Below, piece after piece: positions 6,657-14,638 of a stretch of 15,761 nucleotides of DNA. The stretch spans positions 1-15,761 of the forward strand of contig JAKPAQ010000098.1 of assembly GCA_029779385.1 (NCBI GenBank), in the 5' to 3' direction. Each line of letters begins with the position of its first letter. Within the stretch, counting starts at the first letter, position 1. A program made the position numbers and the translations under genes. This stretch comes from Actinomycetes bacterium (GTDB taxonomy: Bacteria > Actinomycetota > Actinomycetes > Propionibacteriales > Nocardioidaceae). The notes under the pieces were generated by a model. It made no database searches and was not told the DNA's origin. It worked only from the letters and a program-made list of their open reading frames with translations.

Positions 6657-8461
6657 TGGTAGGAATAGCCAAGCACGCCGTCAAACGCCCAAGTTCCCGG
6701 CGAAACCGTCAACGTCTTGCCGGTGAGTGCCGAACCGCTGATGGTTGGCGGCTCAACCGCTGTCAGGTTCGCACTCAGCGTCGCAGTTAGGCCAGTCACG
6801 GCTTGCCCGTCGCCGACGACGACCTTGGTAGCTTTAGCCGGCGAATAGCCGTTCTGCCACCACTGCGGAACGAACTCGGCGTCGTCGCCGGTCAAGGCGT
6901 TGTAACGCTCGCCGAAGAACTTGACCGTGTACGTACCAGGAACTACTCGCGCGACGTACTTTCCAACCGCGTTCACACTTACTGAATCAATCGATTCGCC
7001 GGTCGCATCGAAGACCTCCATACTGGCGGCTGTACTGGGCAGCCCGGTGACTGCTTCAAGCGTGATCGTGGCAGAAATCGTGCCCATCCGCGCGACGGTA
7101 AGATTTCCCAGATCAAGCTTCCCGGTTTCGCCAACCGCAAACTCCTCGGCGCCTTCTTGTGTTGCCGAGTTACCGAACCACCGCTCTTCAATACCTGGGT
7201 CATCATCGGTGAAGTCACCGGTTACCCGAAATTTGTAGATGCCTTCCGGCAGCCCGCCAAAGCCGAAGACCCCACCTTTGCGGACGGGCGTTGAAAGGTA
7301 ACTCGTCCAATCGCTGCCGGTCTGCGTGAACGCGGTTACCTGCGCTTCTCGCTGCCCGCCGCCGTTTTTGTCAACGACAGTGCCAGTGACGTTGAAATTA
7401 GGCTCCTCGGTCGGAACATCTGCCATCTCGATGTCTACGCCAAGGCGCTTTTGGTTTTCGGTGACGGTTACTTCCGTGGCTGCTGCGAAAGTTTCAGAAT
7501 CGAAATACCACTTGTCCTCATAATCGTTGAGTCCATCGGTAAAGCTCAGCCGATAGCGGCCTTGGTCCAAATTCCGCAGGGTGTACTCGCCGCGAGAGTT
7601 CGTCTGCGCATCAGACAAACCCATGGCCTCGTCATCACTGGCGAAGGCGTGGACAGTTACACCTCGGATAGGTACTCCTGCCGAATCTGTCACCTTGCCA
7701 GAAATTCTCGCGCCGTCGGTCAACTGAACTCGTGGGACTTTGGTCGTCGACTTCTTTGCCACTTGGAAAGTGGTTGCCGTGGAGTACGTTTGCCCCTCAG
7801 TTCCGGCCCAAGCAGACCGCCATTCCGCCGGGGAATCGATTACCCGAACCACGTATTGGCCAGGGGCGAGCGAAGCACTCCACTGCCCGGCGTCAACGTT
7901 GCTGACCGTGAGCTTCTTGAAGTCTTCGAAGTCATCATCCTCGCCCCCGATTGAATAGATGAGAATCTCGCTTCTCTCAGTTAGTAGTCGGTTCCCGTCC
8001 GGATCGATCACTGAACCAGAAAGCGTGCCATAACCGGCGATGCCGACGTTGAGGCTCGCGTCAGGCAGTTGCTGCGGCTCGCCACCGCGCACCACGTAAG
8101 GCCCCGCGACAAAGGTCTCGAAGTCATCCTTGCTAAATCTGAGCCAGATTTCTCTTCCGATAGTGTCGTCTGCCGATACCTCGAACTCGTAGTGCCCGTT
8201 CTCGTCGGTTGACGATTGGGCCAACACCGGCGAGTTCGGCGCCGACGTCGGGTTGGCGGCGAACGCCTCGACCTTGACGGACTGAAGCGGATTGGACTCC
8301 GCGTCACCGACAAATCCCGAAACTGTGACCGGCTTTTGGGCCGCTGAAGCTGGCGCACCGAGCGCTCCAAGCGCCAAAACCAGCACCGCGACGACTGCGG
8401 TCGCAAAGGTGCGGCGCAGGCGGGTTCTCGACGTAACTTGCGGCCGGCTTTTGTTCCCCAT
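6614..8461 (-). CDS. Secreted multi-domain protein with carboxypeptidase-regulatory-like repeats (frameshifted at 3' end)
   Basis: A 615-residue reading frame with a signal peptide: basic RTRLRR, hydrophobic core at about 19-36, and likely cleavage after ASA at 38-40. It then has about five beta-sandwich units of the carboxypeptidase-regulatory-like type, starting at VSGFVGDAESNPLQSVKV, LSGSVIDPDGNRL, ISGKVTDSAGVPIRGVTV, VTGTVVDKNGGGQREAQV and ISATITLEAVTGLPSTAA, with tails such as GEYTLRNLDQGRYRLSF. It ends in half of an Ig-like repeat, GYSYQW, after which the frame runs out of the family pattern and stops. The other half continues in a different frame at 6237-6656. Such domains are structural, so a cell-surface or adhesive role is inferred, with no enzyme domain visible. 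The intact protein would have been about 750 residues. Confidence 0.8.
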   Translation of the reverse strand: MGNKSRPQVTSRTRLRRTFATAVVAVLVLALGALGAPASAAQKPVTVSGFVGDAESNPLQSVKVEAFAANPTSAPNSPVLAQSSTDENGHYEFEVSADDTIGREIWLRFSKDDFETFVAGPYVVRGGEPQQLPDASLNVGIAGYGTLSGSVIDPDGNRLLTERSEILIYSIGGEDDDFEDFKKLTVSNVDAGQWSASLAPGQYVVRVIDSPAEWRSAWAGTEGQTYSTATTFQVAKKSTTKVPRVQLTDGARISGKVTDSAGVPIRGVTVHAFASDDEAMGLSDAQTNSRGEYTLRNLDQGRYRLSFTDGLNDYEDKWYFDSETFAAATEVTVTENQKRLGVDIEMADVPTEEPNFNVTGTVVDKNGGGQREAQVTAFTQTGSDWTSYLSTPVRKGGVFGFGGLPEGIYKFRVTGDFTDDDPGIEERWFGNSATQEGAEEFAVGETGKLDLGNLTVARMGTISATITLEAVTGLPSTAASMEVFDATGESIDSVSVNAVGKYVARVVPGTYTVKFFGERYNALTGDDAEFVPQWWQNGYSPAKATKVVVGDGQAVTGLTATLSANLTAVEPPTISGSALTGKTLTVSPGTWAFDGVLGYSYQWEVLLLEAAPPTR

Positions 8462-8480
8462 GAAGTCCCATCCCGAGATT

Positions 8481-8502
8481 TGGTTCGGCGATCACCGAAC
8501 CA
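8481..8502. promoter_or_regulatory. 22-bp near-perfect palindrome upstream of the secreted-protein gene
   Basis: Outer arms TGGTTCGG (8481-8488) and CCGAACCA (8495-8502) are perfect, and the centre CGATCA contains GATC with one mismatched pair, so 10 of 11 base pairs match. It lies 19 nt upstream of the ATG at 8461, in the 112-nt gap after the crotonase gene. It may be a repressor operator overlapping the transcription start, or an 8-bp RNA hairpin with a 6-nt loop in the leader. I do not recognise the regulator. Confidence 0.55.
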
Positions 8503-8573
8503 CCTGAAGTCAATAGGGCCTCGACTCTACTAATTTCTGCCTGCGGAAGCGGCCAAACCAAAATACGGACGAA

Positions 8574-9320
8574 TCAGCGTTTAGTCGCCAAGAACGCGTT
8601 CATTGCCTCCTTGGCTTGGTCGCTGCCAAAGAGCCTGGCCGATTGGCTCGCGAGTTCTTCGCCGAGTCGGTCGAACTTGTCGAGCAGTTCCCGGTTCAAA
8701 ATTGCTTTAGTCTCGGCGAACCCTTGCGGAAAACCGTGGGAGAGTTCGGCCAACAGGTCGGCCAACGCGGTGTCGAGGTCGGAGTCAGGGACGGCCTTGG
8801 TGATCAACCCCATCTGCGCGGCCTCCGTCGTCCCAAATTGTCGACCAGTCAAGAAAACATCTGCGGCTGCACGCGAGTCCAGCCGCCCCAGCAACGTCAA
8901 ACTGATCACCGCTGGCGCGAGCGCAAGGCGCACCTCACTGAGCGCGAAAGTAACCGATTCGGCACAGATCACTATGTCAGCCGCACCAACGAGCCCAAGC
9001 CCGCCAGCGCGAACCGGGCCGGCCAAAACGACTACGACTGGCTTGGAGCTCGCGACAATCGAACGCTGCAGGTTGACCAAGTCACGGGCACCCTGCTCCA
9101 TCGAACCCTCAGCGGCTTCGGTCAAATCTGCCCCCGAACAGAAAACCCGATGCGCCGACCGCAAGACGATCACCCGAACTGCATCGTCAGCTTCGGCCGC
9201 CGCTAACCGCTCGACAAGTTCGCTAACCAGTTGACGGCTGAGTGCGTTGCGGTTGTGTTCCGAATCGAGGGTGATCGTCGCGACCTGATCAGCAACATCC
9301 AGGTGCACTAACTCGGTCAT
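8574..9320 (-). CDS. Enoyl-CoA hydratase/isomerase family protein (LiuC-like crotonase)
   Basis: A 248-residue crotonase-fold enzyme acting on acyl-CoA thioesters. CSGADL (61-66) and RAGGLGLVGAAD (104-115) supply the oxyanion-hole backbone, and SEVRLALAPAVISL holds Glu129 at the position of the second catalytic Glu of hydratases. The first catalytic Glu position (GGxE in classic hydratases) appears to be Gly109. The GPVRAGGLGLV and EVRLALAPAVISL pattern resembles methylglutaconyl-CoA hydratase-like (LiuC) proteins of actinobacteria. The ATG at 9320 has AGGAG 5 nt upstream and overlaps the stop of the upstream gene as ATGA, so translation is coupled. An open frame extends further upstream but runs into that gene. 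The substrate is not known. Confidence 0.9.
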   Translation of the reverse strand: MTELVHLDVADQVATITLDSEHNRNALSRQLVSELVERLAAAEADDAVRVIVLRSAHRVFCSGADLTEAAEGSMEQGARDLVNLQRSIVASSKPVVVVLAGPVRAGGLGLVGAADIVICAESVTFALSEVRLALAPAVISLTLLGRLDSRAAADVFLTGRQFGTTEAAQMGLITKAVPDSDLDTALADLLAELSHGFPQGFAETKAILNRELLDKFDRLGEELASQSARLFGSDQAKEAMNAFLATKR

Positions 9321-10147
9321 GAGGACTCCTGGGTTGAGAGTTTTGGTCGTTCGGGACGCCGCTGCGCCAGCGGGAGCGGATCGTTGCCGGGCGCGCCAGC
9401 GAACGTCTGCACAATATCGAGCCAATGGTCAGCGTGTTCGCCGGTAGCGACGACTTGCACGTCGTCGCGGTGGCGTCGCCGGGTCGCAAGCAAGGCGAAG
9501 TCCCAACCGCTGCCGGCGACTCGATCGGCTGCTTCGGCCGGGCCCCACGTCCAAAGTTGGCCAGAGGGCGAGACCAGTTCAACTCGAATTGGCGCCTGCG
9601 GCACAGTCTCGCCTCGGATCGCGTGCGCGAAAGCGAACGTCCGCACGCCGAGGTGACAGACATGGCGGACCCGATCTGTTCGCCGAACTTCGACTCCTAG
9701 CGACTCGGCCACATCTTGGCCGTGCGCCCAGGTCTCCATCAAGCGAGCCGTCGCCATCGACATTGGACTCATCGGTGGGCCGAACCACCTGATCTTTTGA
9801 CCCGGCTGCACCGAAGTCAGCGCGCCGGCCAGGTCGGCTCGCCTACTTCGCCATGCCCGCAAAAGCTTTGATCGCTCAAGCAGCGCGGCCTGATTCGCCG
9901 CGTCGTCGACGAACCCGTTTGGGTTCGCTGCAGCGGCAGCCAAGGCCGAGGCGAATGCCGAGCCCTCGACAATGGCCGAAACCGAAACTAGGTCCGTCCA
10001 ATGCAGGTGCCCAATCTGGTGGGCGATCGTCCAGCCCTCCGGCGTCGTCACCGTCTGCCACTGGTCGGCCGACAGGTCGGCCACTAAATCGTCCAGTTGA
10101 GCCGACTCGGCGGCCAAATCTGCGAGTACGGCCGTCAGGTCATTCAC
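9317..10147 (-). CDS. TIGR03084 family DinB-fold metal-binding protein
   Basis: A 276-residue protein whose N-terminal part has the four-helix DinB/maleylpyruvate-isomerase fold. TPEGWTIAHQIGHLHWTD holds His47, and ETWAHGQDV holds Glu138 and His142. This His + Glu-xxx-His set matches the metal ligands of mycothiol-dependent maleylpyruvate isomerase. The C-terminal half (about 160-250, with VELVSPSGQLWTWGP) resembles the small domain of that family. The reaction is unknown; a thiol-dependent transferase or isomerase is the family expectation. The GTG at 10147 is favoured over an upstream in-frame GTG at 10231 because the family begins with NDLTAVLADLAAES, and GAGGA lies about 11 nt before it. 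It overlaps the hydrolase gene by 8 nt and the crotonase gene by 4 nt. Confidence 0.83.
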   Translation of the reverse strand: MNDLTAVLADLAAESAQLDDLVADLSADQWQTVTTPEGWTIAHQIGHLHWTDLVSVSAIVEGSAFASALAAAAANPNGFVDDAANQAALLERSKLLRAWRSRRADLAGALTSVQPGQKIRWFGPPMSPMSMATARLMETWAHGQDVAESLGVEVRRTDRVRHVCHLGVRTFAFAHAIRGETVPQAPIRVELVSPSGQLWTWGPAEAADRVAGSGWDFALLATRRRHRDDVQVVATGEHADHWLDIVQTFAGAPGNDPLPLAQRRPERPKLSTQESS

Positions 10148-11192
10148 CGGTTTGAGTCCTCGGGGCCGGTGCCGGCGGCCGCGGCATTGTTCTCGGTTCG
10201 CCGATCTGACGCAGCGCGAAATCTGCGGCAAGTTGAACTGCTCGGGCCGCGTCCGAGAGCACGTCTGCCATCATCGGAAAGGCATGAATCTGGCCTCGCC
10301 ACAGGTGAACATCGACCTCGATGCCACGCCGGTCGAGCAGACCAGCGAACGCCTCAATCTCCGGGCGCAAGAACTCGCCCTCGACGGCCACCAAGTGCGT
10401 CGGCGAAGAGATATAGGCCGTCGCGTGCAACGGATCCGCAAATCCTTCGATCACCGATCCAGGCGGCAGCCACATCGATCGAATCTGATCAATTCGCTTT
10501 GGTGGTAGCAGCGCCTCACGCACTTTGTCGATCCGCTCGACTGACTTGTCGGTACGTTCGGGTGTCAGGCTCAGCAGCGGCGAGAAGCCGATCAAGGCCG
10601 CCGGGGCAGTCAACCCCCTGCGCGTGGCGAGTTCGGCCACTTTCATCGTCAAATATCCGCCCGCCGAATCGCCAGCGACGACGACTTTTGACCGGTCGAT
10701 AGCCCGATCCAAAACGTCGATATAGGCGGCTATCGAATCGACTACCGACTCGGCGATCGGATGGTCGGGCAGTTGGCGATAGTCGATCGCATAAACCGTG
10801 CCGCCGGTCGTTCGGACGAACGCTTCCAACAGACCGCGATAGGAGTCAACGCTGCCGACGAAGAATCCGCCGCCGTGCAGATAGAGCATGGTCAAGTTCG
10901 ACGTAGTCCCTGCCGCCGGGGTCATCTTTTCGCCAGGAACTCCACCAACGGTGGTTACTTCACTAGTGATATCGACCGAAGCGGGTCGTGCGATTCGGCC
11001 CGACCAAACTTGGACCCGACGAAACATTCGCGGATCGGCTGGCGCGATCTTTAGCAGCGGCTTGACCGTCATTCGGGCCCCGCGATCGACCATTCGAGCT
11101 CGCTTAGATGGCGAATCGTGGAACGTCACCAGCGGGTGCACCGACTGCATCGGCCGCTGGGGTCTACGCCCAGAATCTGATCGCTTCGCCAC
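10140..11192 (-). CDS. Alpha/beta hydrolase, hormone-sensitive-lipase (HSL) family esterase
   Basis: A 350-residue carboxylester hydrolase with HGGGFF (106-111), which forms the HSL-family oxyanion hole, the nucleophile motif GDSAGG (Ser176) and a catalytic His303 in GQIHAF. The acidic residue is normally Asp in DxLRDE; here the segment reads EGEFLRPE, so Glu273 would take that place. No signal peptide is seen, so it is probably cytosolic, acting on short acyl esters. The GTG at 11192 is 17 nt after the SIMPL stop and has no clear ribosome site. Met15 (11150), Met34 (11093) and Met41 are possible later starts. The C-terminal 18 residues are Pro/Arg-rich. It sits inside a four-gene minus-strand run with acyl-CoA-type genes. 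Confidence 0.86.
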   Translation of the reverse strand: MAKRSDSGRRPQRPMQSVHPLVTFHDSPSKRARMVDRGARMTVKPLLKIAPADPRMFRRVQVWSGRIARPASVDITSEVTTVGGVPGEKMTPAAGTTSNLTMLYLHGGGFFVGSVDSYRGLLEAFVRTTGGTVYAIDYRQLPDHPIAESVVDSIAAYIDVLDRAIDRSKVVVAGDSAGGYLTMKVAELATRRGLTAPAALIGFSPLLSLTPERTDKSVERIDKVREALLPPKRIDQIRSMWLPPGSVIEGFADPLHATAYISSPTHLVAVEGEFLRPEIEAFAGLLDRRGIEVDVHLWRGQIHAFPMMADVLSDAARAVQLAADFALRQIGEPRTMPRPPAPAPRTQTGE

Positions 11193-11209
11193 GAATTAAG
11201 TCTACGTAC

Positions 11210-11854
11210 TCAGCCGGCGAGGAATCTCGCATCGACCTCGCAGCTGACTTTGATCGGTTCTGGAACTAGCTCGAGGCCGCCGCCAATCGAATCGCTTGTG
11301 GCCATCGCAAACTGTCGCATCATCGGCTCGGGGTCGTTGAGCATCCCCGGATCGGCGAGGTGCGTTGCGGTGACTCGACCAGCGTGAACCGCGTCGGCGT
11401 ATCCCTGTGCCTTATCGACCGCGTCGGCGACCGCTTGGGCACGGACCTCACCTGAAACCACCTTCTGGTTCGCTTCGCTTAGCCCCCATGAGACCGAACC
11501 GAGTTCGATTCGTTCATCTGCACTGAACTGCTCGACGAACGCACTGAGTACCTCAAAATCAACGAACTGGGCCTGGACCGACAGCCGCGCAACCTGCTCG
11601 AGTTCACCGCGTTGACCGTCTGGCAACCAGCGCCGTTGCGCCATCACTCGGACGCCGTCTGCCGACCAGCGAACCACCGAGTGCTCGGTCACATACTCCG
11701 CCAGCGCCGAAGTGACCTCTCGATGGGCCGCGCTTGCCTCTTCCATGACAAAAATGCGGTCGCTTCCTTGCACCTCGATCGCCAAGGAAACCGTGGCCAC
11801 CTCGGCCGGCAGTTCGCGCTCTGCTCGGCCACGAACAGTGATCTGAAGACTCAT
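11210..11854 (-). CDS. SIMPL domain-containing protein (DUF541)
   Basis: A 214-residue protein that begins straight into the SIMPL fold with ITVRGRAERELPAEVATVSL. It has the alternating beta-alpha pattern, LSVQAQFVDFEVLSAFVEQF, SVSWGLSEANQ and the KAQGYADAV segment typical of the family, and ends in VSCEVDARFL. There is no signal peptide or membrane helix, unlike many Gram-negative members. The biochemical role is unknown; some members are linked to interleukin-receptor-associated kinase binding in animals or to oxidative stress in bacteria. It heads the minus-strand operon and is divergent from the phosphofructokinase gene across 61 nt. The ATG has GAGG only 1-2 nt before it, too close for a usual ribosome site. 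Confidence 0.85.
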   Translation of the reverse strand: MSLQITVRGRAERELPAEVATVSLAIEVQGSDRIFVMEEASAAHREVTSALAEYVTEHSVVRWSADGVRVMAQRRWLPDGQRGELEQVARLSVQAQFVDFEVLSAFVEQFSADERIELGSVSWGLSEANQKVVSGEVRAQAVADAVDKAQGYADAVHAGRVTATHLADPGMLNDPEPMMRQFAMATSDSIGGGLELVPEPIKVSCEVDARFLAG

Positions 11855-11903
11855 GCCTCTAAGTCTGCCCTGCTCTGCCTATCCACGCGCCTGAAAGCTC
11901 GGC

Positions 11904-11909
11904 TAGCCT
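11904..11909 (+). promoter_or_regulatory. Candidate -10 box (TAGCCT) for a leaderless pfk transcript
   Basis: TAGCCT fits the actinobacterial TAnnnT -10 pattern and ends 6 nt before the GTG at 11916. Transcription would then start at or within a base of the start codon. The absence of any Shine-Dalgarno sequence before this GTG agrees with leaderless translation, which is common in actinobacteria. No clear -35 box is seen. Confidence 0.5.
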
Positions 11910-11915
11910 TTCGAC

Positions 11916-13238
11916 GTGGTCACTCTCGAGGAACTACAGGTCCGCACTCTTGGCGAGTGCAAGTTCGAATCGCCTTTGGCCGACTATGTGGCGAACCGCG
12001 CCACAAACAAGTACTACGTCGCCGAAGACGATCGGGTGCTGATCGACGACACGATCAGCTTGCTGCGCGCCCGCGGAGACGTCTCCTTGGACGAGATTCC
12101 TTCGTTCGAGCCCGGCGGCGCCCGGCAGAAGCTTTTTTTCGATCCCAAAAACGTCAAAGTCGGCATCGTCACCTGCGGTGGGCTTTGCCCCGGCTTGAAC
12201 GACGTGATTCGGGCCTTGGTTCTTGAACTCAATGAGCACTATGGCGTCACCGATGTCACCGGGTTCCGAAACGGCTACGCCGGCCTGATCCCTGGCAAGT
12301 CTCCTGACCCGATTTCGTTGACCCCAGCGGTCGTCGACACGATCACCGACCGCGGCGGGACGTTCTTGGGTTCCTCCCGTGGGGGCCAAAGCGTGCCGCA
12401 GATGGTTGACACGCTCGTTCATCGCGAAATCAACATCTTGTTCGTGATCGGCGGCGACGGTTCGATGCGCGGCGCCCACGAAATCGCCGAGGAGGCACTG
12501 AGTCGCGGCCTCGAAATCGCGGTCGTCGGCGTGCCAAAAACGATCGACAACGACATCCCCCTGATCGGCACGAGTTTCGGCTTCCAGACCTCCTACGCCA
12601 AGGCCGCCGAGTCAATCAAAGGCGCCCGAGTTGAGGCCGAAGCGGCCATGGGCGGCGTCGGCATTGTGAAGGTGATGGGTCGATCGGCCGGATTCATTGC
12701 TTGCTATTCGGCCTTGGCCAATCACGACGCCGACTTCGTCCTCATCCCCGAAGTTCCGTTCAGCCTCGACGGCGAAGGCGGCCTGATTGCCAGCGTGCGG
12801 CGGACGGTGGCCGAACGTGGCAGCGCGGTGATCGTGCTCGCCGAAGGCGCCGGCCAAGAGCTCGTGCCGGCCAGCGATCGCACAGACGCCAGCGGGAACC
12901 CGATCCTCGGCGATTTCGCAGGTCACCTGCGTGCCCAGATTGCTCGCGACTTCGCCGATCACAATCAGGTTTTGAACCTGCGTTCCTTTGATCCGGGCTA
13001 CACGATCCGTTCGGTCCCAGCCGATGCGGCGGACTCGGTCTATTGCACTCGCCTTGCTCAAGCCGCAGTTCACGCGGCCATGGCCGGGCGAACCGACATG
13101 GTTATTGGTCGCCCGCGACACCGGTTCGCCCACGTGCCGATCTCGGCGGTCGTGAAAAACACCCACCGGGTGAACCCCGACGGTGACCTTTGGCTGTCGG
13201 TGCTCGAATCGACTGGCCAGCCACGCGACATGCTCTAA
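11916..13238 (+). CDS. ATP-type 6-phosphofructokinase (plant/trypanosomatid-like class)
   Basis: A 440-residue enzyme that phosphorylates fructose 6-phosphate to fructose 1,6-bisphosphate, the committed step of glycolysis. Motifs are CGGLCPGLNDVIR (88-100), GGDGS (179-183), PKTIDND (207-213) with the catalytic Asp, MGRSAGF (254-260) and PEVPF (278-282). Gly at the GGDG position, where pyrophosphate enzymes have Asp, points to ATP as donor. Lys in PKTIDND, where E. coli PfkA has Gly, puts it in the plant/trypanosome-like class. About 80 residues precede the Rossmann core, longer than in E. coli PfkA (320 residues) and typical of this class. The start is a GTG with no ribosome site, next to a -10 box. 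It is transcribed alone, followed by the metYX genes 101 nt later. Confidence 0.92.
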   Translation: MVTLEELQVRTLGECKFESPLADYVANRATNKYYVAEDDRVLIDDTISLLRARGDVSLDEIPSFEPGGARQKLFFDPKNVKVGIVTCGGLCPGLNDVIRALVLELNEHYGVTDVTGFRNGYAGLIPGKSPDPISLTPAVVDTITDRGGTFLGSSRGGQSVPQMVDTLVHREINILFVIGGDGSMRGAHEIAEEALSRGLEIAVVGVPKTIDNDIPLIGTSFGFQTSYAKAAESIKGARVEAEAAMGGVGIVKVMGRSAGFIACYSALANHDADFVLIPEVPFSLDGEGGLIASVRRTVAERGSAVIVLAEGAGQELVPASDRTDASGNPILGDFAGHLRAQIARDFADHNQVLNLRSFDPGYTIRSVPADAADSVYCTRLAQAAVHAAMAGRTDMVIGRPRHRFAHVPISAVVKNTHRVNPDGDLWLSVLESTGQPRDML

Positions 13239-13272
13239 ATTCCGGTAAAAATACCCGCTTATTCCACATGCT

Positions 13273-13286
13273 GAGACGCTCGTCTC
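13273..13286. promoter_or_regulatory. Inverted repeat GAGAC-GCTC-GTCTC upstream of metY
   Basis: Five-base arms flank a 4-nt centre, 54 nt before the metY ATG, in the 101-nt gap after the phosphofructokinase gene. The rest of the gap has an A/T-rich stretch at 13237-13266 that may hold the promoter. Methionine/SAM repressors of actinobacteria such as McbR bind inverted repeats with GAC/GTC half-sites, so this could be an operator, though the spacing differs. It could equally be a small leader hairpin. I see no SAM-I or SAM-IV riboswitch core. Confidence 0.3.
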
Positions 13287-13339
13287 GTGAACCCGGTGGC
13301 TGTCAGGCTCGATACCAGTTCAACATCGAAGGAGCCCCA

Positions 13340-14629
13340 ATGAGCGAGCACTGGTCATTTGAGACCAAGCAAATCCACTCCGGCCAGGAGCCCGACCCGA
13401 CGACCGGGGCGCGCGCACTGCCGATCTACCAGACGACTTCCTACCAGTTCCGCGACACCGAGCACGCCGCGAACCTCTTTGGACTCGCGGAGCCGGGAAA
13501 CATTTACACCCGGATCATGAACCCGACCCAAGATGTCGTCGAGCAGCGGTTGGCCGCCCTCGAAGGCGGCGTCGGCGCGCTTTTGGTCGCTTCTGGCCAG
13601 GCCGCCACTACCGGCGCGTTGACCAACGTCGCTGAAGCCGGCGACCATATCGTCGCCTCGGCCAGCCTCTACGGTGGCACCGATTCGCTGCTGCGTCACA
13701 CCTTCCCGAAGTTGGGCATCGAAGTGACGTTCGTCGAAGAGCCGAACAACCCGCAGGCCTGGCGCGACGCGGTCAAGGACAACACCAAGGTGTTCTTTGG
13801 CGAGACGATCGGCAACCCGAAGGGTGACGTCCTCGACCTCGAAGCGATTTCGGCGGTAGCGAAGGAAGTTGCCGTCCCGTTCATCGTCGACAACACCGTG
13901 GCGACGCCGTTCCTGCTGAACCCGCTCAAGCATGGCGCGGACACGGTCATCCACTCGGCGACCAAGTACATCGGTGGCCACGGCACCGCGATCGCCGGTG
14001 TCGTCATCGACGGCGGCACCTTCGATTACGGCGCCCACGGCGACAAGTTCCCCGGCTTCACCACCGCAGATGAGAGCTACCACGGTCTCGTCTTCGCCGA
14101 GGCGCTCGGCCCGGCGGCCTACATCGCCAAGCTGCGCGTGCAGTACTTGCGCAATGTTGGCCCGGCCGTCGCGCCGTTCAACGCTTGGTTGTTGGCTCAA
14201 GGCATCGAGACGCTGAGCTTGCGCGTTGAGCGTCACGTCCAGAACGCGAAGGCCGTAGCCGAATGGCTCGAGGCTCGCGAGGACGTCGCTCGGGTCCACT
14301 GGGCGAGCCTGCCGTCGAGCCCCTACAAGGCACTGGCCGACAAGTACGTTCCCAGCGGTTCGGGCGCGATCGTGACGTTCGAGTTGCCAGGCGGAGTTGA
14401 CGCTGGCCGTCGCTTCATCGATGCGCTCGAATTGCACAGCCACGTTGCCAACATCGGTGACGTGCGTTCGCTGGCGATTCACCCGGCCTCGACCACGCAC
14501 AGCCAGGGCACGCCTGAAGAGCAGCTTGCTGCTGGCGTGACCCCCGGCCTCGTGCGGTTGGCTGTTGGCCTCGAAGGCATCGAGGACATCTTGGCTGACC
14601 TTGATGCTGGCCTGCGGGCGGCTAAGTAG
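13340..14629 (+). CDS. metY: O-acetylhomoserine sulfhydrylase (O-acetylhomoserine aminocarboxypropyltransferase)
   Basis: A 429-residue PLP enzyme of the Cys/Met metabolism family. It makes homocysteine from O-acetylhomoserine and sulfide. PLP is bound by Lys209 in [11 protein letters not shown], with Asp184 (VDNTVATP) facing the pyridine nitrogen. YTRIMNPT (56-63), ASGQAAT (84-90) and the C-terminal [13 protein letters not shown] are also typical. Length and the [16 protein letters not shown] insert fit MetY rather than cystathionine gamma-synthase. The ATG at 13340 is set by GAAGGAG 5 nt upstream and by the family start; a longer open frame reaches back into the previous gene. metX follows after 9 nt, so substrate maker and user are co-transcribed. 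Codon use is strongly GC-biased, as for a well-expressed gene. Confidence 0.95.
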   Translation: MSEHWSFETKQIHSGQEPDPTTGARALPIYQTTSYQFRDTEHAANLFGLAEPGNIYTRIMNPTQDVVEQRLAALEGGVGALLVASGQAATTGALTNVAEAGDHIVASASLYGGTDSLLRHTFPKLGIEVTFVEEPNNPQAWRDAVKDNTKVFFGETIGNPKGDVLDLEAISAVAKEVAVPFIVDNTVATPFLLNPLKHGADTVIHSATKYIGGHGTAIAGVVIDGGTFDYGAHGDKFPGFTTADESYHGLVFAEALGPAAYIAKLRVQYLRNVGPAVAPFNAWLLAQGIETLSLRVERHVQNAKAVAEWLEAREDVARVHWASLPSSPYKALADKYVPSGSGAIVTFELPGGVDAGRRFIDALELHSHVANIGDVRSLAIHPASTTHSQGTPEEQLAAGVTPGLVRLAVGLEGIEDILADLDAGLRAAK

Positions 14630-14638
14630 CCTGTTGCA

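Noticed and set aside
9321..9425. Longer N-terminus for the crotonase
   Set aside because: The added residues overlap the TIGR03084 coding region and look unstructured; the ATG at 9320 has AGGAG at the right distance and an ATGA overlap.
13239..13339. SAM riboswitch upstream of metY
   Set aside because: The gap is about 100 nt and I could not find the SAM-I, SAM-II, SAM-IV or SAH core patterns; only a 5-bp hairpin is seen. An Infernal search would settle it.
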